Both the position numbers and the translations under genes were made by a program. This document shows, one piece after another, positions 6,520-16,496 of a stretch of 64,000 nucleotides of DNA. The stretch lies in assembly GCA_021199275.1 (NCBI GenBank), contig JAJQIJ010000003.1:1-64000 (forward strand), read 5' to 3'. Origin of the DNA: Clostridiales bacterium (GTDB lineage Bacteria; Bacillota; Clostridia; Oscillospirales; Acutalibacteraceae). The notes beneath the pieces are model-generated. The model saw nothing but the letters and a program-made list of their open reading frames with translations. It was not told the DNA's origin and made no database searches. Within the stretch, counting starts at the first letter, position 1, and each line of letters opens with the position of its first letter.

Positions 6520-6888
6520 TTATTTCTTTTTGTTTGCAACAGTCCTTTTAGGACCTTTGCGCGTGCGGGCATTGTTTTTAGAGGTCTGGCCTCTTACAGG
6601 CAAGCCCTTTCTGTGACGTATGCCGCGGTAGCAGCCAATTTCAGTAAGACGCTTTATATCAAACGCAACGTCCCTGCGCAGGTCGCCCTCTACAGTTAAA
6701 TTCTGTTCGATATAATCACGAATTTTTGAAACCTCGTCTTCAGACAAATCCCTGCAACGAGTGTCCGGATTTACACCGGTTGCGTTAACAATTTTTGTTG
6801 CCGTGGTTCTGCCTATACCATAGATATAGGTGAGTCCGATTTCAACTCTTTTATCATTAGGTAAGTCAACACCTGAAATACGAGCCAT
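6520..6888 (-). CDS. rpsM: 30S ribosomal protein S13
   Basis: 122 residues starting [20 protein letters not shown], with the helix-hairpin-helix [10 protein letters not shown] and the basic tail [15 protein letters not shown] that reaches toward the P-site tRNA. It bridges the 30S head to 50S. First of the rpsM-rpsK-rpsD-rpoA-rplQ group. Confidence 0.97.
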   Translation of the reverse strand: MARISGVDLPNDKRVEIGLTYIYGIGRTTATKIVNATGVNPDTRCRDLSEDEVSKIRDYIEQNLTVEGDLRRDVAFDIKRLTEIGCYRGIRHRKGLPVRGQTSKNNARTRKGPKRTVANKKK

Positions 6889-6916
6889 TTAATATACCTC
6901 CATTAAAAATTCAGCT

Positions 6917-7030
6917 TCAGCCCTGACGCTGTTTGTGCTTTGGATTTTCACAGATAACCATTACTTTTCCATTGCGCTTGATAATTTTGCACTTATCGCA
7001 AATTTTCTTTACAGAAGGTCTGACTTTCAT
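6917..7030 (-). CDS. rpmJ: 50S ribosomal protein L36
   Basis: 37 codons, so short that ORF scans miss it: [15 protein letters not shown] then [18 protein letters not shown]. The zinc ligands of the C-plus type are present (C11, C14, C27, H32). ATG 7030 follows AGGAGGATATTCAA. It sits in its normal place between infA and rpsM, with 18 bp to infA. Confidence 0.97.
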   Translation of the reverse strand: MKVRPSVKKICDKCKIIKRNGKVMVICENPKHKQRQG

Positions 7031-7048
7031 TTGAATATCCTCCTTAAA

Positions 7049-7267
7049 TTACTTTGAACGCCATGTGATACGGCCTTTAGTAAGGTCATACGGCGACATT
7101 TCAATAGTTACCTTGTCACCGGGAAGTATGCGAATGTTGTTCATTCTGAGCTTTCCGCTGACATGTGCCAGAATTATGTGGTTGTTTTTAAGCTGCACTT
7201 TGAAAATTGTGTTAGGCATTGCTTCAACAACCGTGCCTTCAACTTCTATCATATCCGATTTTGACAT
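7049..7267 (-). CDS. infA: Translation initiation factor IF-1
   Basis: 72 residues, the standard length, a single OB-fold S1-like domain ([40 protein letters not shown]). It blocks the 30S A site and helps IF-2 and IF-3 during initiation. Between map and rpmJ as in most Firmicutes. Confidence 0.97.
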   Translation of the reverse strand: MSKSDMIEVEGTVVEAMPNTIFKVQLKNNHIILAHVSGKLRMNNIRILPGDKVTIEMSPYDLTKGRITWRSK

Positions 7268-7327
7268 ATTTTACCTCGCTTGCATATGACGCAATTCAGT
7301 TTTTAGTTAAGTTCTATTGGAAACTGT

Positions 7328-8077
7328 TTAAACTTTTGTCAGAATTTCAGGGCCGTTGTCCGTAATAGCAACGGTGTTTTCAAAATGGGCTGAAAGCTTG
7401 CCGTCTTTTGTAACGACAGTCCAGCCGTCTGAAAGCTGCTTTACTTCGTAAGTGCCCTGGTTTATCATAGGTTCGATTGCGAGAGTCATGCCGGTAAGCA
7501 ACCGTATACCGTGGCCCCTGCGCCCGAAATTGGGAACGCTTGGGTCTTCGTGCAGCTTGGTTCCGACCCCGTGGCCGACAAAGTCGCGCACAACGCCGTA
7601 ACCCAGCGCTTCACAATATGTCTGAACCGCATAGCCTATATCGCCGATTCTGTTGCCGGGCACAGCCGCTTCAATACCCCTTGCAAGGCTTTCCCTGGTT
7701 GCGTCCATCAGCCGCTTTGCCGCGGGTGAGCAAGTCCCGGCAGCAAAAGTTGCAGCATTATCGCCGTTATAGCCGTTAATCGCGGCGCCCAAGTCAATGC
7801 TGACTATGTCGCCGTCTTTTATTATTCTGTCGGCACTTGGAATGCCGTGAATAACTTCATTGTTTATTGAGATGCATGCAGTGGCAGGGAAATCATAAAG
7901 CCCAAGGAAATTAGGAACTGCGCCGTGCTTTACAATGCACTTGTAAGCAATTGCATCAATTTCCTTTGTGGAAATTCCCGGCTTAACAGCTTCACCGGCA
8001 ACCATCAGCGCTTCGGCTGAAATTTTGCATGCCTCTCTCATAAGCTGAAGCTCTTTTTTACCTTTTAGAACAATCAT
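7328..8077 (-). CDS. map: Methionine aminopeptidase, type I
   Basis: 249 residues. The dinuclear-metal ligands of the pita-bread fold can be recognised: D in SIDLGAAINGY, D in NGDNAATF, H in GHGVGTKLHEDP, E in LAIEPMIN and E in HFENTVAI. The enzyme removes the initiator Met after deformylation, acting with Def (encoded at 50746-51198). It lies 40 bp after adk. Its length suggests no zinc-finger N-terminal extension. Confidence 0.96.
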   Translation of the reverse strand: MIVLKGKKELQLMREACKISAEALMVAGEAVKPGISTKEIDAIAYKCIVKHGAVPNFLGLYDFPATACISINNEVIHGIPSADRIIKDGDIVSIDLGAAINGYNGDNAATFAAGTCSPAAKRLMDATRESLARGIEAAVPGNRIGDIGYAVQTYCEALGYGVVRDFVGHGVGTKLHEDPSVPNFGRRGHGIRLLTGMTLAIEPMINQGTYEVKQLSDGWTVVTKDGKLSAHFENTVAITDNGPEILTKV

Positions 8078-8117
8078 AAGCTAACCTTCTATGCAGTGCT
8101 GCTGCGGTGAATGAATA

Positions 8118-8750
8118 TTATTCGTCGATTGCCTGAAAAACAAGAGCTGTGGTGTCTGATACCTTTTCCTGGCCGTAAACTGTTTTGAGTATTCCCTCTT
8201 TGCTGTAAAAATCTTTTAACGGCTCGGTCAGTCTGTGGTATTCGTCAAGCCTTGCTTTGACTGTTGCGCTTTCGTCATCTTTGCGCTGAACAAGTTCGCC
8301 GCCGCAGGAATCGCACACCCCGTCAAGCTTGGGCTTTTTATATATTAAGTGGTATGAATTGGAACATTTTGCGCATACACGGCGCCCGGAAATCCTGTTG
8401 ATTACTGTTTCATCATCAACCTCTATATTGATAACTTTATCAATATTAACCCCCATGTCCTTTAAGGCCTGCGCCTGCGGAATGGTGCGCGGAAATCCGT
8501 CAAGTATAAAGCCGGCTTGGCAGTCATTTTCGGCAAGACGTTCCTTTATGATGCCTATAACAACATCGTCAGGAACGAGCTGGCCGGACTCGGTAAATGA
8601 TTTGGCTTTAAGCCCCATTTCAGTTGAATTTTTAATAGCCGCTCTGATAATATTGCCTGTTGATATTGCAGGAATATTATATTTTTCAACTATTTTTTCA
8701 GCCTGTGTGCCCTTGCCGGCGCCGGGTGCGCCTAAAAGTATCAAATTCAT
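8118..8750 (-). CDS. adk: Adenylate kinase, zinc-binding long form
   Basis: 210 residues. P-loop GAPGAGKGT (7-15), NMP-binding region with GFPRT (85-89), and a LID carrying Cys126-x2-Cys129 and Cys146-x2-Cys149, the structural zinc site typical of Gram-positive enzymes. It converts AMP and ATP to two ADP. It lies 20 bp after secY; the secY-adk-map order is the common one. Confidence 0.97.
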   Translation of the reverse strand: MNLILLGAPGAGKGTQAEKIVEKYNIPAISTGNIIRAAIKNSTEMGLKAKSFTESGQLVPDDVVIGIIKERLAENDCQAGFILDGFPRTIPQAQALKDMGVNIDKVINIEVDDETVINRISGRRVCAKCSNSYHLIYKKPKLDGVCDSCGGELVQRKDDESATVKARLDEYHRLTEPLKDFYSKEGILKTVYGQEKVSDTTALVFQAIDE

Positions 8751-8770
8751 TTGTTTATTACCCCTTTGCG

Positions 8771-10120
8771 TTAATCAAGGAAGCCTTTATAATGGCGCAT
8801 CATCATTTGTGATTCAAGCTGATGAACTGTTTCAAGCGCAACGCCGCACATAATTATGATTGATGTGCCGCCAAGGCTGATTGACATGCCGCCGTCTGTT
8901 CCGTCTTCGGTAAGGGGAGGAATTGCAATGTCGCAAACCAGAGACCACAATATCGGAAACAGCGCTATTACAGACAGCATAAGCGCACCTATAAGAACAA
9001 GCCTTGAAAGCACCCTGAATATATAATCTGAAGTGGGTTTGCCTGGGCGTATTCCGGGAATTGCACCGTTGTTTTTGCGCAGGTTGTTTGCCATTTCTAT
9101 AGGGTTGTACTGAATTGTGCTGTAAAAATAAGCAAAAGCTATGATAAGCACAAAGTACATGCCGGCATACCACCATGAATCGCTTTGGAATGCATTAAAG
9201 AATTTTTCCCAGCCGGTGCCTTCATATTTAGATGAAGAAATAAACATCTGCACAGTGCCTGGCAAAGAAAGGATAGACGAAGCAAAGATAATTGGAAGCA
9301 CGCCGCTCATATTAACTTTAATAGGCATATGGGTCGACTGGCCGCCGTACATCTTTCTGCCGACAACGCGCTTTGCATATTGAATAGGCAGGCGCCTTTC
9401 GGCATTGTCCATAAATACAATGTATACAATCATAAGCAGGAAAAGCACAAACACAACCGGAACAAGGACTGTGTAAACCGTGCGCCCTGTGTCAAGATAT
9501 TGCAGCATTTGCTTAATAAGAGTCGGAAAGCGAGAAATGATACCTGCAAACAGAATAATTGAAATGCCGTTGCCAATGCCTTGAATTGTAATCTGTTCGC
9601 CAAGCCACATTATTACCGCGGTGCCGGCTGTAAGAACTAAAACTATAACCACAGCCTGGAAAACACCGGTAAAGCCGGTAAACTGGTCGCCGTTTGAATC
9701 TACCATAAGGTAATCATTGGCGCGAAGGAAAAAGTAATATGCAACAGACTGCATAATACCCAAAACAACAGTTACATAGCGGGTAATTGAAGCTATCTTT
9801 TTTCTACCCTCTTCGCCTTCCTTTTGCAGCCTTTCAAGCGCCGGTATAGCAACGGCAAGCAGCTGCATAATAATGGAAGCATTGATATACGGTGTAATGG
9901 ACATTGCGAAAATTGTGCCGTATGTGAATGCGGACCCCGTCATAAGGCTTAAATATGTCAAAATAGTGTTGCCTTTACCGACATCTATTTCTTCGGCAAT
10001 GTCAAGGAAAGGAACAGGAATCATTGAGCCAATTCTGAATATTAAAATAATAAAACAGGTGAAAAGCAGTTTTTTCCTTATTTCGGGAACTTTCCAAGCG
10101 TTGACGAGGGTTTTAATCAT
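8771..10120 (-). CDS. secY: Protein translocase subunit SecY
   Basis: 449 residues with about ten predicted membrane helices, the plug-region motif [10 protein letters not shown] and the cytoplasmic loop [12 protein letters not shown]. It is the channel of the SecYEG translocon. ATG 10120 overlaps the rplO stop (ATGA), so the two are translationally coupled. A longer-than-usual exposed loop ([20 protein letters not shown], about residue 290-310) is present. Confidence 0.97.
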   Translation of the reverse strand: MIKTLVNAWKVPEIRKKLLFTCFIILIFRIGSMIPVPFLDIAEEIDVGKGNTILTYLSLMTGSAFTYGTIFAMSITPYINASIIMQLLAVAIPALERLQKEGEEGRKKIASITRYVTVVLGIMQSVAYYFFLRANDYLMVDSNGDQFTGFTGVFQAVVIVLVLTAGTAVIMWLGEQITIQGIGNGISIILFAGIISRFPTLIKQMLQYLDTGRTVYTVLVPVVFVLFLLMIVYIVFMDNAERRLPIQYAKRVVGRKMYGGQSTHMPIKVNMSGVLPIIFASSILSLPGTVQMFISSSKYEGTGWEKFFNAFQSDSWWYAGMYFVLIIAFAYFYSTIQYNPIEMANNLRKNNGAIPGIRPGKPTSDYIFRVLSRLVLIGALMLSVIALFPILWSLVCDIAIPPLTEDGTDGGMSISLGGTSIIIMCGVALETVHQLESQMMMRHYKGFLD

Positions 10121-10563
10121 TTAACTACCTCCGCGCTTCCGCCTGCCGCCTCTATTTTTTCAGCTGCGCTTTTTGTGAAAGCGGCAACTTTAACTGTAAG
10201 CGGCTTTGTAAGTTCACCGTTGCCAAGGATTTTAACGCCGTCAAGTTCTTTTTTTACGAGCCCGCAGTTTTTAAGAGCGGCAACGTCAACAACAGCGTTT
10301 TCTTCAAACTTTTCCTGAAGAGATGAAAGCTTTACGGTTGCATATTCAGTTCTGAAAATGTTATTAAAGCCTCTTTTAGGTACGCGCCTTTGCAGCGGCA
10401 TTTGACCGCCTTCAAAACCGGGGCGGCGGCTGTAGCCGGCGCGCGCTTTTGCACCTTTATGCCCCTTGCCGGCAGTTTTACCCTGGCCTGAAGCCGGGCC
10501 TCTGCCAATTCTTTTAACGGCCTTTTTTGAGCCACAGGCCGGAGAAAGTTCATGTAAGTTCAT
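10117..10563 (-). CDS. rplO: 50S ribosomal protein L15
   Basis: 148 residues from ATG 10563, chosen because GGGGGAG lies 8 nt upstream and [15 protein letters not shown] is the family start; the frame stays open ten codons further without a site. Gly/Lys-rich N-terminus ([18 protein letters not shown]) and [17 protein letters not shown] are diagnostic. L15 is a late-assembly protein of the 50S core. Confidence 0.96.
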   Translation of the reverse strand: MNLHELSPACGSKKAVKRIGRGPASGQGKTAGKGHKGAKARAGYSRRPGFEGGQMPLQRRVPKRGFNNIFRTEYATVKLSSLQEKFEENAVVDVAALKNCGLVKKELDGVKILGNGELTKPLTVKVAAFTKSAAEKIEAAGGSAEVVK

Positions 10564-10579
10564 ATCTGTAACTCCCCCA

Positions 10580-10759
10580 TTATTCTTCAACAACAGTCAC
10601 AAGGTGAGAAATCTTTTTGATTTTACCCTGAGTCTGTTCGTTGTTCGGCTGAACGGTTTCATTGCCGATTTTCTTAAGTCCGAGCGAGTAAGCCGTGGCA
10701 ATTTGGTCTTTTTTACAGCCGATTAAGCTTTTTGTAAGCTTGATTTTAATGTCTGCCAT
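10580..10759 (-). CDS. rpmD: 50S ribosomal protein L30
   Basis: 59 residues ([19 protein letters not shown]), the usual bacterial short form. Two adjacent ATGs (10762 and 10759) could start it. AAGGAG ends 8 nt before the second and 5 nt before the first; I use the second because MADIK matches the family. A GTG at 10768 overlaps the ribosome site and is unlikely. Confidence 0.93.
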   Translation of the reverse strand: MADIKIKLTKSLIGCKKDQIATAYSLGLKKIGNETVQPNNEQTQGKIKKISHLVTVVEE

Positions 10760-10771
10760 CATTACCACTCC

Positions 10772-11272
10772 TTAATTTAAAATTTGCTTTACAGACTTGC
10801 CCCTTATTGCAGCAACCTCTTCGGCTGTACGAAGCTGGGCAAGGCCGTTCATTGTTGCCCTTACAACATTATAGGGGTTGTTGGAACGAATGGCCTTAGT
10901 CCTGATGTCGGAAATGCCTGCGGTTTCAACAACTGCACGCACAGGGCCGCCTGCAATAACGCCCGTACCTTTTGGGGCGGGCATAAGCAGCACTTCGCCT
11001 GCGCCGAACTTACCCTTAATTTCGTGAGGGATTGTGGTGCCTTTCATGGCAACACGAATTACATTTTTCTTTGCGTCTTCTATGCCTTTACGAATGGCGT
11101 CCGGAACTTCGCCTGACTTGCCGATTCCAAAGCCGACAAGCCCCTCTTTGTTGCCAACAACAACCAGTGCGGAAAATTTGTAAATTCTGCCGCCCTTAAC
11201 TGTTTTGGAAACGCGGTTTATAGTGACAACTCTTTCTTCAAGCTCCATTGAAGATACGTCAATCTTTTGCAT
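10772..11272 (-). CDS. rpsE: 30S ribosomal protein S5
   Basis: 166 residues. The double-stranded RNA-binding N-domain has [20 protein letters not shown] and [17 protein letters not shown]; the C-domain has [19 protein letters not shown] and [13 protein letters not shown]. It helps decoding accuracy, and changes in its N-domain loop give spectinomycin resistance in other bacteria. Followed by rpmD after 12 bp. Confidence 0.97.
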   Translation of the reverse strand: MQKIDVSSMELEERVVTINRVSKTVKGGRIYKFSALVVVGNKEGLVGFGIGKSGEVPDAIRKGIEDAKKNVIRVAMKGTTIPHEIKGKFGAGEVLLMPAPKGTGVIAGGPVRAVVETAGISDIRTKAIRSNNPYNVVRATMNGLAQLRTAEEVAAIRGKSVKQILN

Positions 11273-11290
11273 AAAGTATTTCCTCCTTCT

Positions 11291-11650
11291 TTAGAACTTA
11301 AGTCCGCCGTCACGGGCGCTGTCTGCTACTGCTGCCACGCGGCCGTGATACACATAACCGCCGCGGTCAAACACACATTTTTCAATTCCGATTGCCTTTG
11401 CCCTTTCGGCAATGGCTTTACCTACTGCCTTTGCAGCCTCAACGTTTCCGCCGTATGCCGCAAAGTCTTTTTCAACTGTTGATGCCTGGGCAAGAGTAAC
11501 GCCGCGAACATCGTCAATGAGCTGAACGTAAATATTGCTGAGGGAGCGATATACGTTAAGTCTTGGACATTCAGCGGTACCTGACAGCTTACCGCGAACT
11601 CTTTTATGGCGTTTTTGCCTTGTTTTATTGGCGTCTTTCCTTGAAACCAC
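11291..11650 (-). CDS. rplR: 50S ribosomal protein L18
   Basis: 119 residues. It starts with GTG at 11650 preceded by AAAGGAG 9 nt away; the product begins [19 protein letters not shown] and contains [18 protein letters not shown]. It binds 5S rRNA together with L5. Confidence 0.96.
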   Translation of the reverse strand: MVSRKDANKTRQKRHKRVRGKLSGTAECPRLNVYRSLSNIYVQLIDDVRGVTLAQASTVEKDFAAYGGNVEAAKAVGKAIAERAKAIGIEKCVFDRGGYVYHGRVAAVADSARDGGLKF

Positions 11651-11668
11651 GAATAATCACTCCTTTTA

Positions 11669-12208
11669 TTATTTTTTACCTGCTTTGCCTTCTTTGCGGC
11701 GGATATGTTCGTCTGAATACTTAATGCCCTTGCCCTTATAGGGTTCCGGCGGTCTTTTTTCACGAACATTTGCTGCAAACTGACCGACAAGCTGTTTATC
11801 TGCACCGGAAATTATGATTTGCGTTGTTGACGGGCATTCAACTTTAATGCCATCAGGCGGTGTCATAATAACCTGGTGTGAATAGCCAAGGTTCATTACA
11901 AGATTTGAGCCTTGCATTTGAGCACGGTAACCAACGCCGTTAACTTCAAGCGTTTTCTTGAAACCGTGTGTAACTCCCTCTACCATATTGGCAATAAGAG
12001 AACGCGTAAGCCCATGAAGCGAACGGTTTTCTTTATTGTCGTCAGGCCTTGAAAGTTTAATTATATTGCCGTCAACACTGACAGAGATGTTTGGGTGCTT
12101 TTCCATTGTCAAAGCGCCGTTCGGCCCCTTTACGGTTACAGTGTTGCCGTCTATTGCGAAATCAACTCCGGCCGGAATTTCGATTGGCTTTAAGCCTATA
12201 CGTGACAT
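11669..12208 (-). CDS. rplF: 50S ribosomal protein L6
   Basis: 179 residues, two related alpha-beta domains; MSRIGLKPIEIPAGV and the C-terminal signature PPEPYKGKGIKYSDEHIRRK are clear. It lies near the sarcin-ricin loop where GTPase factors bind. Confidence 0.97.
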   Translation of the reverse strand: MSRIGLKPIEIPAGVDFAIDGNTVTVKGPNGALTMEKHPNISVSVDGNIIKLSRPDDNKENRSLHGLTRSLIANMVEGVTHGFKKTLEVNGVGYRAQMQGSNLVMNLGYSHQVIMTPPDGIKVECPSTTQIIISGADKQLVGQFAANVREKRPPEPYKGKGIKYSDEHIRRKEGKAGKK

Positions 12209-12223
12209 TCTTACTGTACCCCC

Positions 12224-12622
12224 TTACCAAACAAATGCCAGAACTTCGCCGCCTACATTTTGCTTGCGGGCTTCTCTGTCTGTCATAATGCCCTTAGAGG
12301 TCGAAATAATAGCAACTCCGAGCCCCTTCATAACCTTAGGCATATCTTCTACACTTGAATAAATACGAAGACCGGGCTTTGAAACCCTGCGCAGCCCTGT
12401 TATAACCTGTGATTTGCCTTGGCCGTATTTGAGAGTCACTCTGATAACGTCCTGCTTATTGTCTTCAATTATTTTATAATTCTTGATATATCCTTCATCA
12501 ACCAGAACCTGAGCTATTGCCTTTTTCATGTTTGACGCAGGAATATCTACCGTATCGTGCTTTGCCGAATTGGCGTTACGTATTCTTGTAAGCATATCGG
12601 CAATCGGGTCTGTAATATGCAT
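12224..12622 (-). CDS. rpsH: 30S ribosomal protein S8
   Basis: 132 residues; [17 protein letters not shown] and the C-terminal [21 protein letters not shown] are family hallmarks. S8 binds the central domain of 16S rRNA and in enterobacteria represses the spc operon at rplE; whether that holds here is unknown. Confidence 0.97.
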   Translation of the reverse strand: MHITDPIADMLTRIRNANSAKHDTVDIPASNMKKAIAQVLVDEGYIKNYKIIEDNKQDVIRVTLKYGQGKSQVITGLRRVSKPGLRIYSSVEDMPKVMKGLGVAIISTSKGIMTDREARKQNVGGEVLAFVW

Positions 12623-12660
12623 TGATATTTCCTCCTTAATTTTTTAGCAATTTCTCAGTA

Positions 12661-12846
12661 TTACCAAGAAGACTTTGTTACACCCGGAATTTCGCCCTTG
12701 TGCGCGAGTTCACGGAAACAAATTCTGCACACGCCGTATTTGCGCAAATAAGCATGGGGTCTGCCGCAGATTTTGCACCTGTTATAAGCCCTTGTTGAAT
12801 ATTTGGCAGGCCTGTTTGCCTTAACTTTCATAGATGTCTTAGCCAC
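12661..12846 (-). CDS. rpsN: 30S ribosomal protein S14, zinc type
   Basis: 61 residues with Cys24-x2-Cys27 and Cys40-x2-Cys43 ([20 protein letters not shown]), so this is the short zinc-binding form common in Firmicutes. The start codon is GTG at 12846, with AAGGAGGGG upstream. 12 bp after rplE. Confidence 0.96.
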   Translation of the reverse strand: MAKTSMKVKANRPAKYSTRAYNRCKICGRPHAYLRKYGVCRICFRELAHKGEIPGVTKSSW

Positions 12847-12858
12847 GCTAACCCCTCC

Positions 12859-13401
12859 TTATTCTGCGAAAGGAGCGCCGAGCAGCTTCAAAAGCTCTCT
12901 CGCTTCTTCGTCTGTATTAGCCGTAGTAACCATGATTATGTCCATGCCCCTAACGGCGTCAATTTTGTCATATTCAATTTCAGGGAATATAAGCTGCTCT
13001 TTAACGCCCATGGCATAATTGCCACGCCCGTCAAAAGAGTTAGGGTTAATTCCCCTGAAGTCACGCACACGCGGCAGCGCAAGGTTGAAAAACCTGTCAA
13101 GAAATTCATACATCTTGTCGCCCCTGAGCGTAACCTTTACGCCGATTGGCATGCCTTCGCGCAGTTTGAAATTTGCAACAGATTTCTTTGCGCGGCATAT
13201 AATCGGCTTTTGACCGGTAATAATGCTTAAATCATTGGTTATGGCATCAACAACTTTTGAGTTGTCACGCGCTTCGCCGCAGCCCACATTAAGAACAATT
13301 TTGTCAAGCTTCGGGATTTGCATAACAGATTTATACTCAAACTTTTTCATTAAAGCCGGCGCTGCGTCATTTAAATAGACTTCTTTTAATCTTGCAGCCA
13401 T
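12859..13401 (-). CDS. rplE: 50S ribosomal protein L5
   Basis: 180 residues; [31 protein letters not shown] and the C-terminal [20 protein letters not shown] are conserved. L5 binds 5S rRNA and touches the P-site tRNA. Begins 18 bp after rplX. Confidence 0.97.
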   Translation of the reverse strand: MAARLKEVYLNDAAPALMKKFEYKSVMQIPKLDKIVLNVGCGEARDNSKVVDAITNDLSIITGQKPIICRAKKSVANFKLREGMPIGVKVTLRGDKMYEFLDRFFNLALPRVRDFRGINPNSFDGRGNYAMGVKEQLIFPEIEYDKIDAVRGMDIIMVTTANTDEEARELLKLLGAPFAE

Positions 13402-13419
13402 TTATTATGTTCCCCCTTA

Positions 13420-13728
13420 TTAAAATTCGTTCTGGCATTCCTTGTTCTTACAAACGCGTTTGCCGTTTTTATGACCCACCCGTGTGGCTTTGCCGCATTT
13501 GGGGCAGACGAGCTGCACCTTAGACGCATAAAGCGCTGATTCAACGTCAATAAGTCCGCCCGGGTCGCCCATTTTACGGGGCTTAACGTGTTTGGTAACA
13601 ATGTTGACTTTTTTAACTATTACCTTGTTTTCTTTTGGGCTTACGGCGATTACCTCGCCCTTAACGCCCTTTGACTTGCCGCTTCTTACAACGACTGTGT
13701 CACCTGTTTTAACAAACATTTTACTCAT
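13420..13728 (-). CDS. rplX: 50S ribosomal protein L24
   Basis: 102 residues from ATG 13728, which follows GGAGGGACGAAA; the frame is open 11 codons further but has no second site and overlaps rplN. The KOW motif (FVKTGDTVVVRSGKSKGVKG) and a C-terminal Cys pair region (CPKCGKATRVG ... CKNKEC) are present. L24 initiates 50S assembly. Confidence 0.95.
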   Translation of the reverse strand: MSKMFVKTGDTVVVRSGKSKGVKGEVIAVSPKENKVIVKKVNIVTKHVKPRKMGDPGGLIDVESALYASKVQLVCPKCGKATRVGHKNGKRVCKNKECQNEF

Positions 13729-13741
13729 TTTCGTCCCTCCA

Positions 13742-14110
13742 TTAAAGCACTTCCGGGGCAAGAGAGAGAATCTTCATGTAGTCTTTATCACGAAGTTCCC
13801 TTGCTACCGGGCCGAAAATACGGGTGCCTCTGGGAGTTTTATCTTCCCTTATTATAACAGCTGCATTTTCATCAAAACGAATGTGCTGGCCGTCGTCACG
13901 ACGTACGCCTTTAGTGGTACGAACAATGACTGCTTTAACAACTTCACCCTTTTTGACAACGCCGTTGGGTGCGGCCTTTTTGACCGTTGCTACTATAACA
14001 TCGCCTATGTTGGCATATCTTCTGCCTGAACCGCCGAGCACGCGTATACAAAGAATTTCTTTGGCGCCTGTGTTGTCGGCAATCTTAAGACGGCTTTCCT
14101 GTTGTATCAC
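13742..14110 (-). CDS. rplN: 50S ribosomal protein L14
   Basis: 122 residues, exactly the family length, from GTG 14110. AAGGAGG lies 8 nt upstream of that GTG, and the protein then starts (M)[17 protein letters not shown] as expected. The ATG eight codons upstream would place the ribosome site inside the gene and is rejected. L14 contacts L19 and 16S rRNA at an intersubunit bridge. Confidence 0.96.
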   Translation of the reverse strand: MIQQESRLKIADNTGAKEILCIRVLGGSGRRYANIGDVIVATVKKAAPNGVVKKGEVVKAVIVRTTKGVRRDDGQHIRFDENAAVIIREDKTPRGTRIFGPVARELRDKDYMKILSLAPEVL

Positions 14111-14186
14111 AGCATTTTCCTCCTTCAACTGCAAAACAGTTTTGCAGTATATATTTTATTGCTTTGTAAATTTGAAGTTTGCAAAA

Positions 14187-14444
14187 TTATTTTGCCTTTT
14201 CAACAATTTCAACAACGCGCCATCTTTTTTCTTTGCTTATCGGGCGGGTTTCCATGATTGAAACCTTGTCGCCAATTCTGCATTCATTGTTTTCGTCGTG
14301 CGCCTTGTATTTTACCGTGCGATTAATGATTTTTCCGTAAAGCGGGTGGCGTGCCCTGTTTTTAATGGTTACAACAACTGTTTTGTCCATCTTGTCGCTT
14401 GAAACAACGCCTACGCGCACTTTTCTGAGGTTTCTTTCAGCCAT
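14187..14444 (-). CDS. rpsQ: 30S ribosomal protein S17
   Basis: 85 residues; OB-fold with [19 protein letters not shown] and [19 protein letters not shown]. Primary 16S binder. The 76 bp to rplN carry an imperfect GCAAAACAGTTTTGC hairpin (around 14132-14146) that could tune downstream expression. Confidence 0.96.
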   Translation of the reverse strand: MAERNLRKVRVGVVSSDKMDKTVVVTIKNRARHPLYGKIINRTVKYKAHDENNECRIGDKVSIMETRPISKEKRWRVVEIVEKAK

Positions 14445-14459
14445 TTACATTCCCTCCTC

Positions 14460-14663
14460 TTAAGAATTTAAAGCTTCAAGTTCTATTTCACGCTCAACTG
14501 TTTTGATGCGTGCAATATCCTTGCGAACAGCTTTAATTCTCATTGGGTTGTCGAGCTGATTAATCGCCTGCTGAAAATGAAGGTTAAAAAGTTCTTCTTT
14601 AAGCTCTTTAAGCTTGGCCTTGCGCTGTTCTTCGCTCAAAGCTCTGATTTCCGCTGCTTTCAT
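14460..14663 (-). CDS. rpmC: 50S ribosomal protein L29
   Basis: 67 residues, two helices: [20 protein letters not shown] and [20 protein letters not shown]. It sits at the exit tunnel and helps form the docking site for trigger factor and SRP. Its ATG shares one base with the rplP stop (TAATG). Confidence 0.96.
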   Translation of the reverse strand: MKAAEIRALSEEQRKAKLKELKEELFNLHFQQAINQLDNPMRIKAVRKDIARIKTVEREIELEALNS

Positions 14664-15085
14664 TATTGCTCGCCCCCCTCTTCTTTAACAACGAATTTGC
14701 ATTTAACGGGAAGCTTGTTTGACGCAAGACGCATTGCCTCGCGTGCAACACTTTCCTCTACCCCGGCCAGTTCAAACATAACCTTGCCGGGCTTTACAAC
14801 AGATACCCAGTAATCAACGTTACCTTTACCTTTACCCATGCGGGTGTCGGCGGGCCTTGCCGTGATAGGCTTGTCGGGGAAAATTTTTATCCACACCTTG
14901 CCCCCGCGCTTGGTGTAACGTGTCATGGCAACACGCGCGGCTTCTATCTGCGCGGCAGTTATCCATGCCGGCTCGGCAGCCTGAAGCCCATATTCGCCGT
15001 AAGTTACTTTATTGCCCCTTGAAGCCACACCTGTCATGCGGCCCCTGTGCTGTTTGCGGTGTTTAACGCGTTTGGGTAAGAGCAT
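14663..15085 (-). CDS. rplP: 50S ribosomal protein L16
   Basis: 140 residues from ATG 15085, preceded by [31 protein letters not shown] is the family N-terminus, and an upstream extension of 18 codons is not credible. The start lies 23 bp inside rpsC. L16 organises the A-site finger and tRNA accommodation. Confidence 0.96.
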   Translation of the reverse strand: MLLPKRVKHRKQHRGRMTGVASRGNKVTYGEYGLQAAEPAWITAAQIEAARVAMTRYTKRGGKVWIKIFPDKPITARPADTRMGKGKGNVDYWVSVVKPGKVMFELAGVEESVAREAMRLASNKLPVKCKFVVKEEGGEQ

Positions 15086-15833
15086 TATCTTTTCCCCCTT
15101 CCCTGCGGTTTGACCTTGGGCGCTCGCCGGTGTTAGCACGCCTCTTGTTATAATTGCTGCGGCGGTCGTTTTTCCTTTGGTCTTGATTTCTTGATTCGTG
15201 AAGCACTTCGCCCTGATAAATCCATGTTTTAACGCCTATTCTGCCATAAGTTGTTGCAGCTTCGGCTGTGCCGTAATCAATGTCGGCGCGGATTGTCTGA
15301 AGCGGAATGGTGCCTTCTTTATAAGTTTCTGTGCGCGCAATTTCAGCGCCGCCTATTCTGCCTGAAACCTGAACCTTGATTCCAAGAGCGCCAAGGCGCA
15401 TTGTGTTTCTGATTGCCTGCTTAACAGCGCGGCGGAATGAAACACGCCTTTCAAGCTGTGAAGCAATATTTTGCGCAACAAGCGTTGCATTAAGGTCAGG
15501 CTGCTTGATTTCGATTATATTAATGAAAACCTTGTCAGGCGTCTTGCCAAGCCTTTTTGCACATTCAAGCTTAAGCTTTTCTATTTCAGCGCCCTGCTTG
15601 CCTATAACAAGGCCGGGCTTTGCGCAGTGTATGTTAAGACGGATACGCTTTGCGTCACGTTCAATTTCAACCTTGGGAACACCAGCACCCTTTAAAGTTT
15701 CAAGAAGATATTTCCTTATCTGATAATCGCTGTAAAGCGTATCCGCGAAATTATCTTTCTTTGCATACCAGCGCGAGTCCCAGTTTTTAATTACGCCGAT
15801 TCTTAAACCGGTTGGATTACATTTTTGACCCAT
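15063..15833 (-). CDS. rpsC: 30S ribosomal protein S3
   Basis: 256 residues, about 35 more than the usual core. The KH domain ([20 protein letters not shown]) and C-domain ([19 protein letters not shown]) are intact. The extra C-terminal tail (about 214-256) is rich in Arg, Asn and Lys and overlaps rplP by 23 bp, so the tail and the rplP ribosome site share DNA. S3 lines the mRNA entry channel and has helicase activity. Confidence 0.96.
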   Translation of the reverse strand: MGQKCNPTGLRIGVIKNWDSRWYAKKDNFADTLYSDYQIRKYLLETLKGAGVPKVEIERDAKRIRLNIHCAKPGLVIGKQGAEIEKLKLECAKRLGKTPDKVFINIIEIKQPDLNATLVAQNIASQLERRVSFRRAVKQAIRNTMRLGALGIKVQVSGRIGGAEIARTETYKEGTIPLQTIRADIDYGTAEAATTYGRIGVKTWIYQGEVLHESRNQDQRKNDRRSNYNKRRANTGERPRSNRREGGKDNALTQTR

Positions 15834-15850
15834 TTAACTTTCCCCCTCGC

Positions 15851-16189
15851 TCAGTCTTCCATTTCCTTGACGGTAATGGTGATGTGTGATGTCCTTTTGT
15901 TAATTCTGTATGCCCTGCCCTGTGCTCTCGGCTGAACTCTTTTAAGAGTCGGCCCTGCGCTGACGTTGCAGTAGCTTACATATAACCTTGATACGTCCAT
16001 ATTATTATTGTTTTCAGCGTTTGCCATTGCTGACTTGAGCACTTTCTTAAGCGGCTCTGTTGCAGCTTTAGGCGTATACTGAAGTATTGCCATTGCTTTG
16101 TCACACGGCTGGTTCTTAATTAAGTCAAGAACTATCTGCACCTTGCGCGGAGATATACGAACGTATGTTGCTTTTGCTGTTGCTTCCAT
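15851..16189 (-). CDS. rplV: 50S ribosomal protein L22
   Basis: 112 residues. The globular part has AKATYVRISPRKVQIVLDLI; the hairpin loop that reaches into the exit tunnel reads VSAGPTLKRVQPRAQGRAYR. This loop is where macrolide-resistance changes arise; here it looks ordinary. Confidence 0.97.
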   Translation of the reverse strand: MEATAKATYVRISPRKVQIVLDLIKNQPCDKAMAILQYTPKAATEPLKKVLKSAMANAENNNNMDVSRLYVSYCNVSAGPTLKRVQPRAQGRAYRINKRTSHITITVKEMED

Positions 16190-16207
16190 AAGTTATAATC
16201 CCCTTTC

Positions 16208-16480
16208 TTACTTAGTGGTTTTAGAGCCGGCATGACCCCTGAATGTTCTTGTCGGCGCGAATTCGCCGAGCTTATGTCCAACCATATCTTCCGTTACATA
16301 TACCGGAACATGCTTCCTGCCGTCGTGCACGGCGAATGTGTGACCAACAAATTCGGGAAAGATTGTTGAACTTCTTGACCAAGTTTTGATTACTTGTTTG
16401 TCACCCTTTGCGTTGAGCGCCTCAACCTTTTTATAAAGGCTGGCTTCAACATAGGGCCCTTTTTTAGTACTTCTGCTCAT
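16208..16480 (-). CDS. rpsS: 30S ribosomal protein S19
   Basis: 90 residues; [15 protein letters not shown], then [20 protein letters not shown] and [15 protein letters not shown]. It binds the 30S head with S13. Confidence 0.97.
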   Translation of the reverse strand: MSRSTKKGPYVEASLYKKVEALNAKGDKQVIKTWSRSSTIFPEFVGHTFAVHDGRKHVPVYVTEDMVGHKLGEFAPTRTFRGHAGSKTTK

Positions 16481-16496
16481 GTTATCTCACCCCTCC

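Noticed and set aside
8771..10120. Several plus-strand ORFs over secY, such as 9141-9383 and 9873-10124
   Set aside because: They are antisense shadows of an intact conserved gene and have no own signals.
13386..13601. 71-codon ORF in another frame over rplX
   Set aside because: It lies in the rplX region with no ribosome site; the real frame gives L24 with KOW motif.
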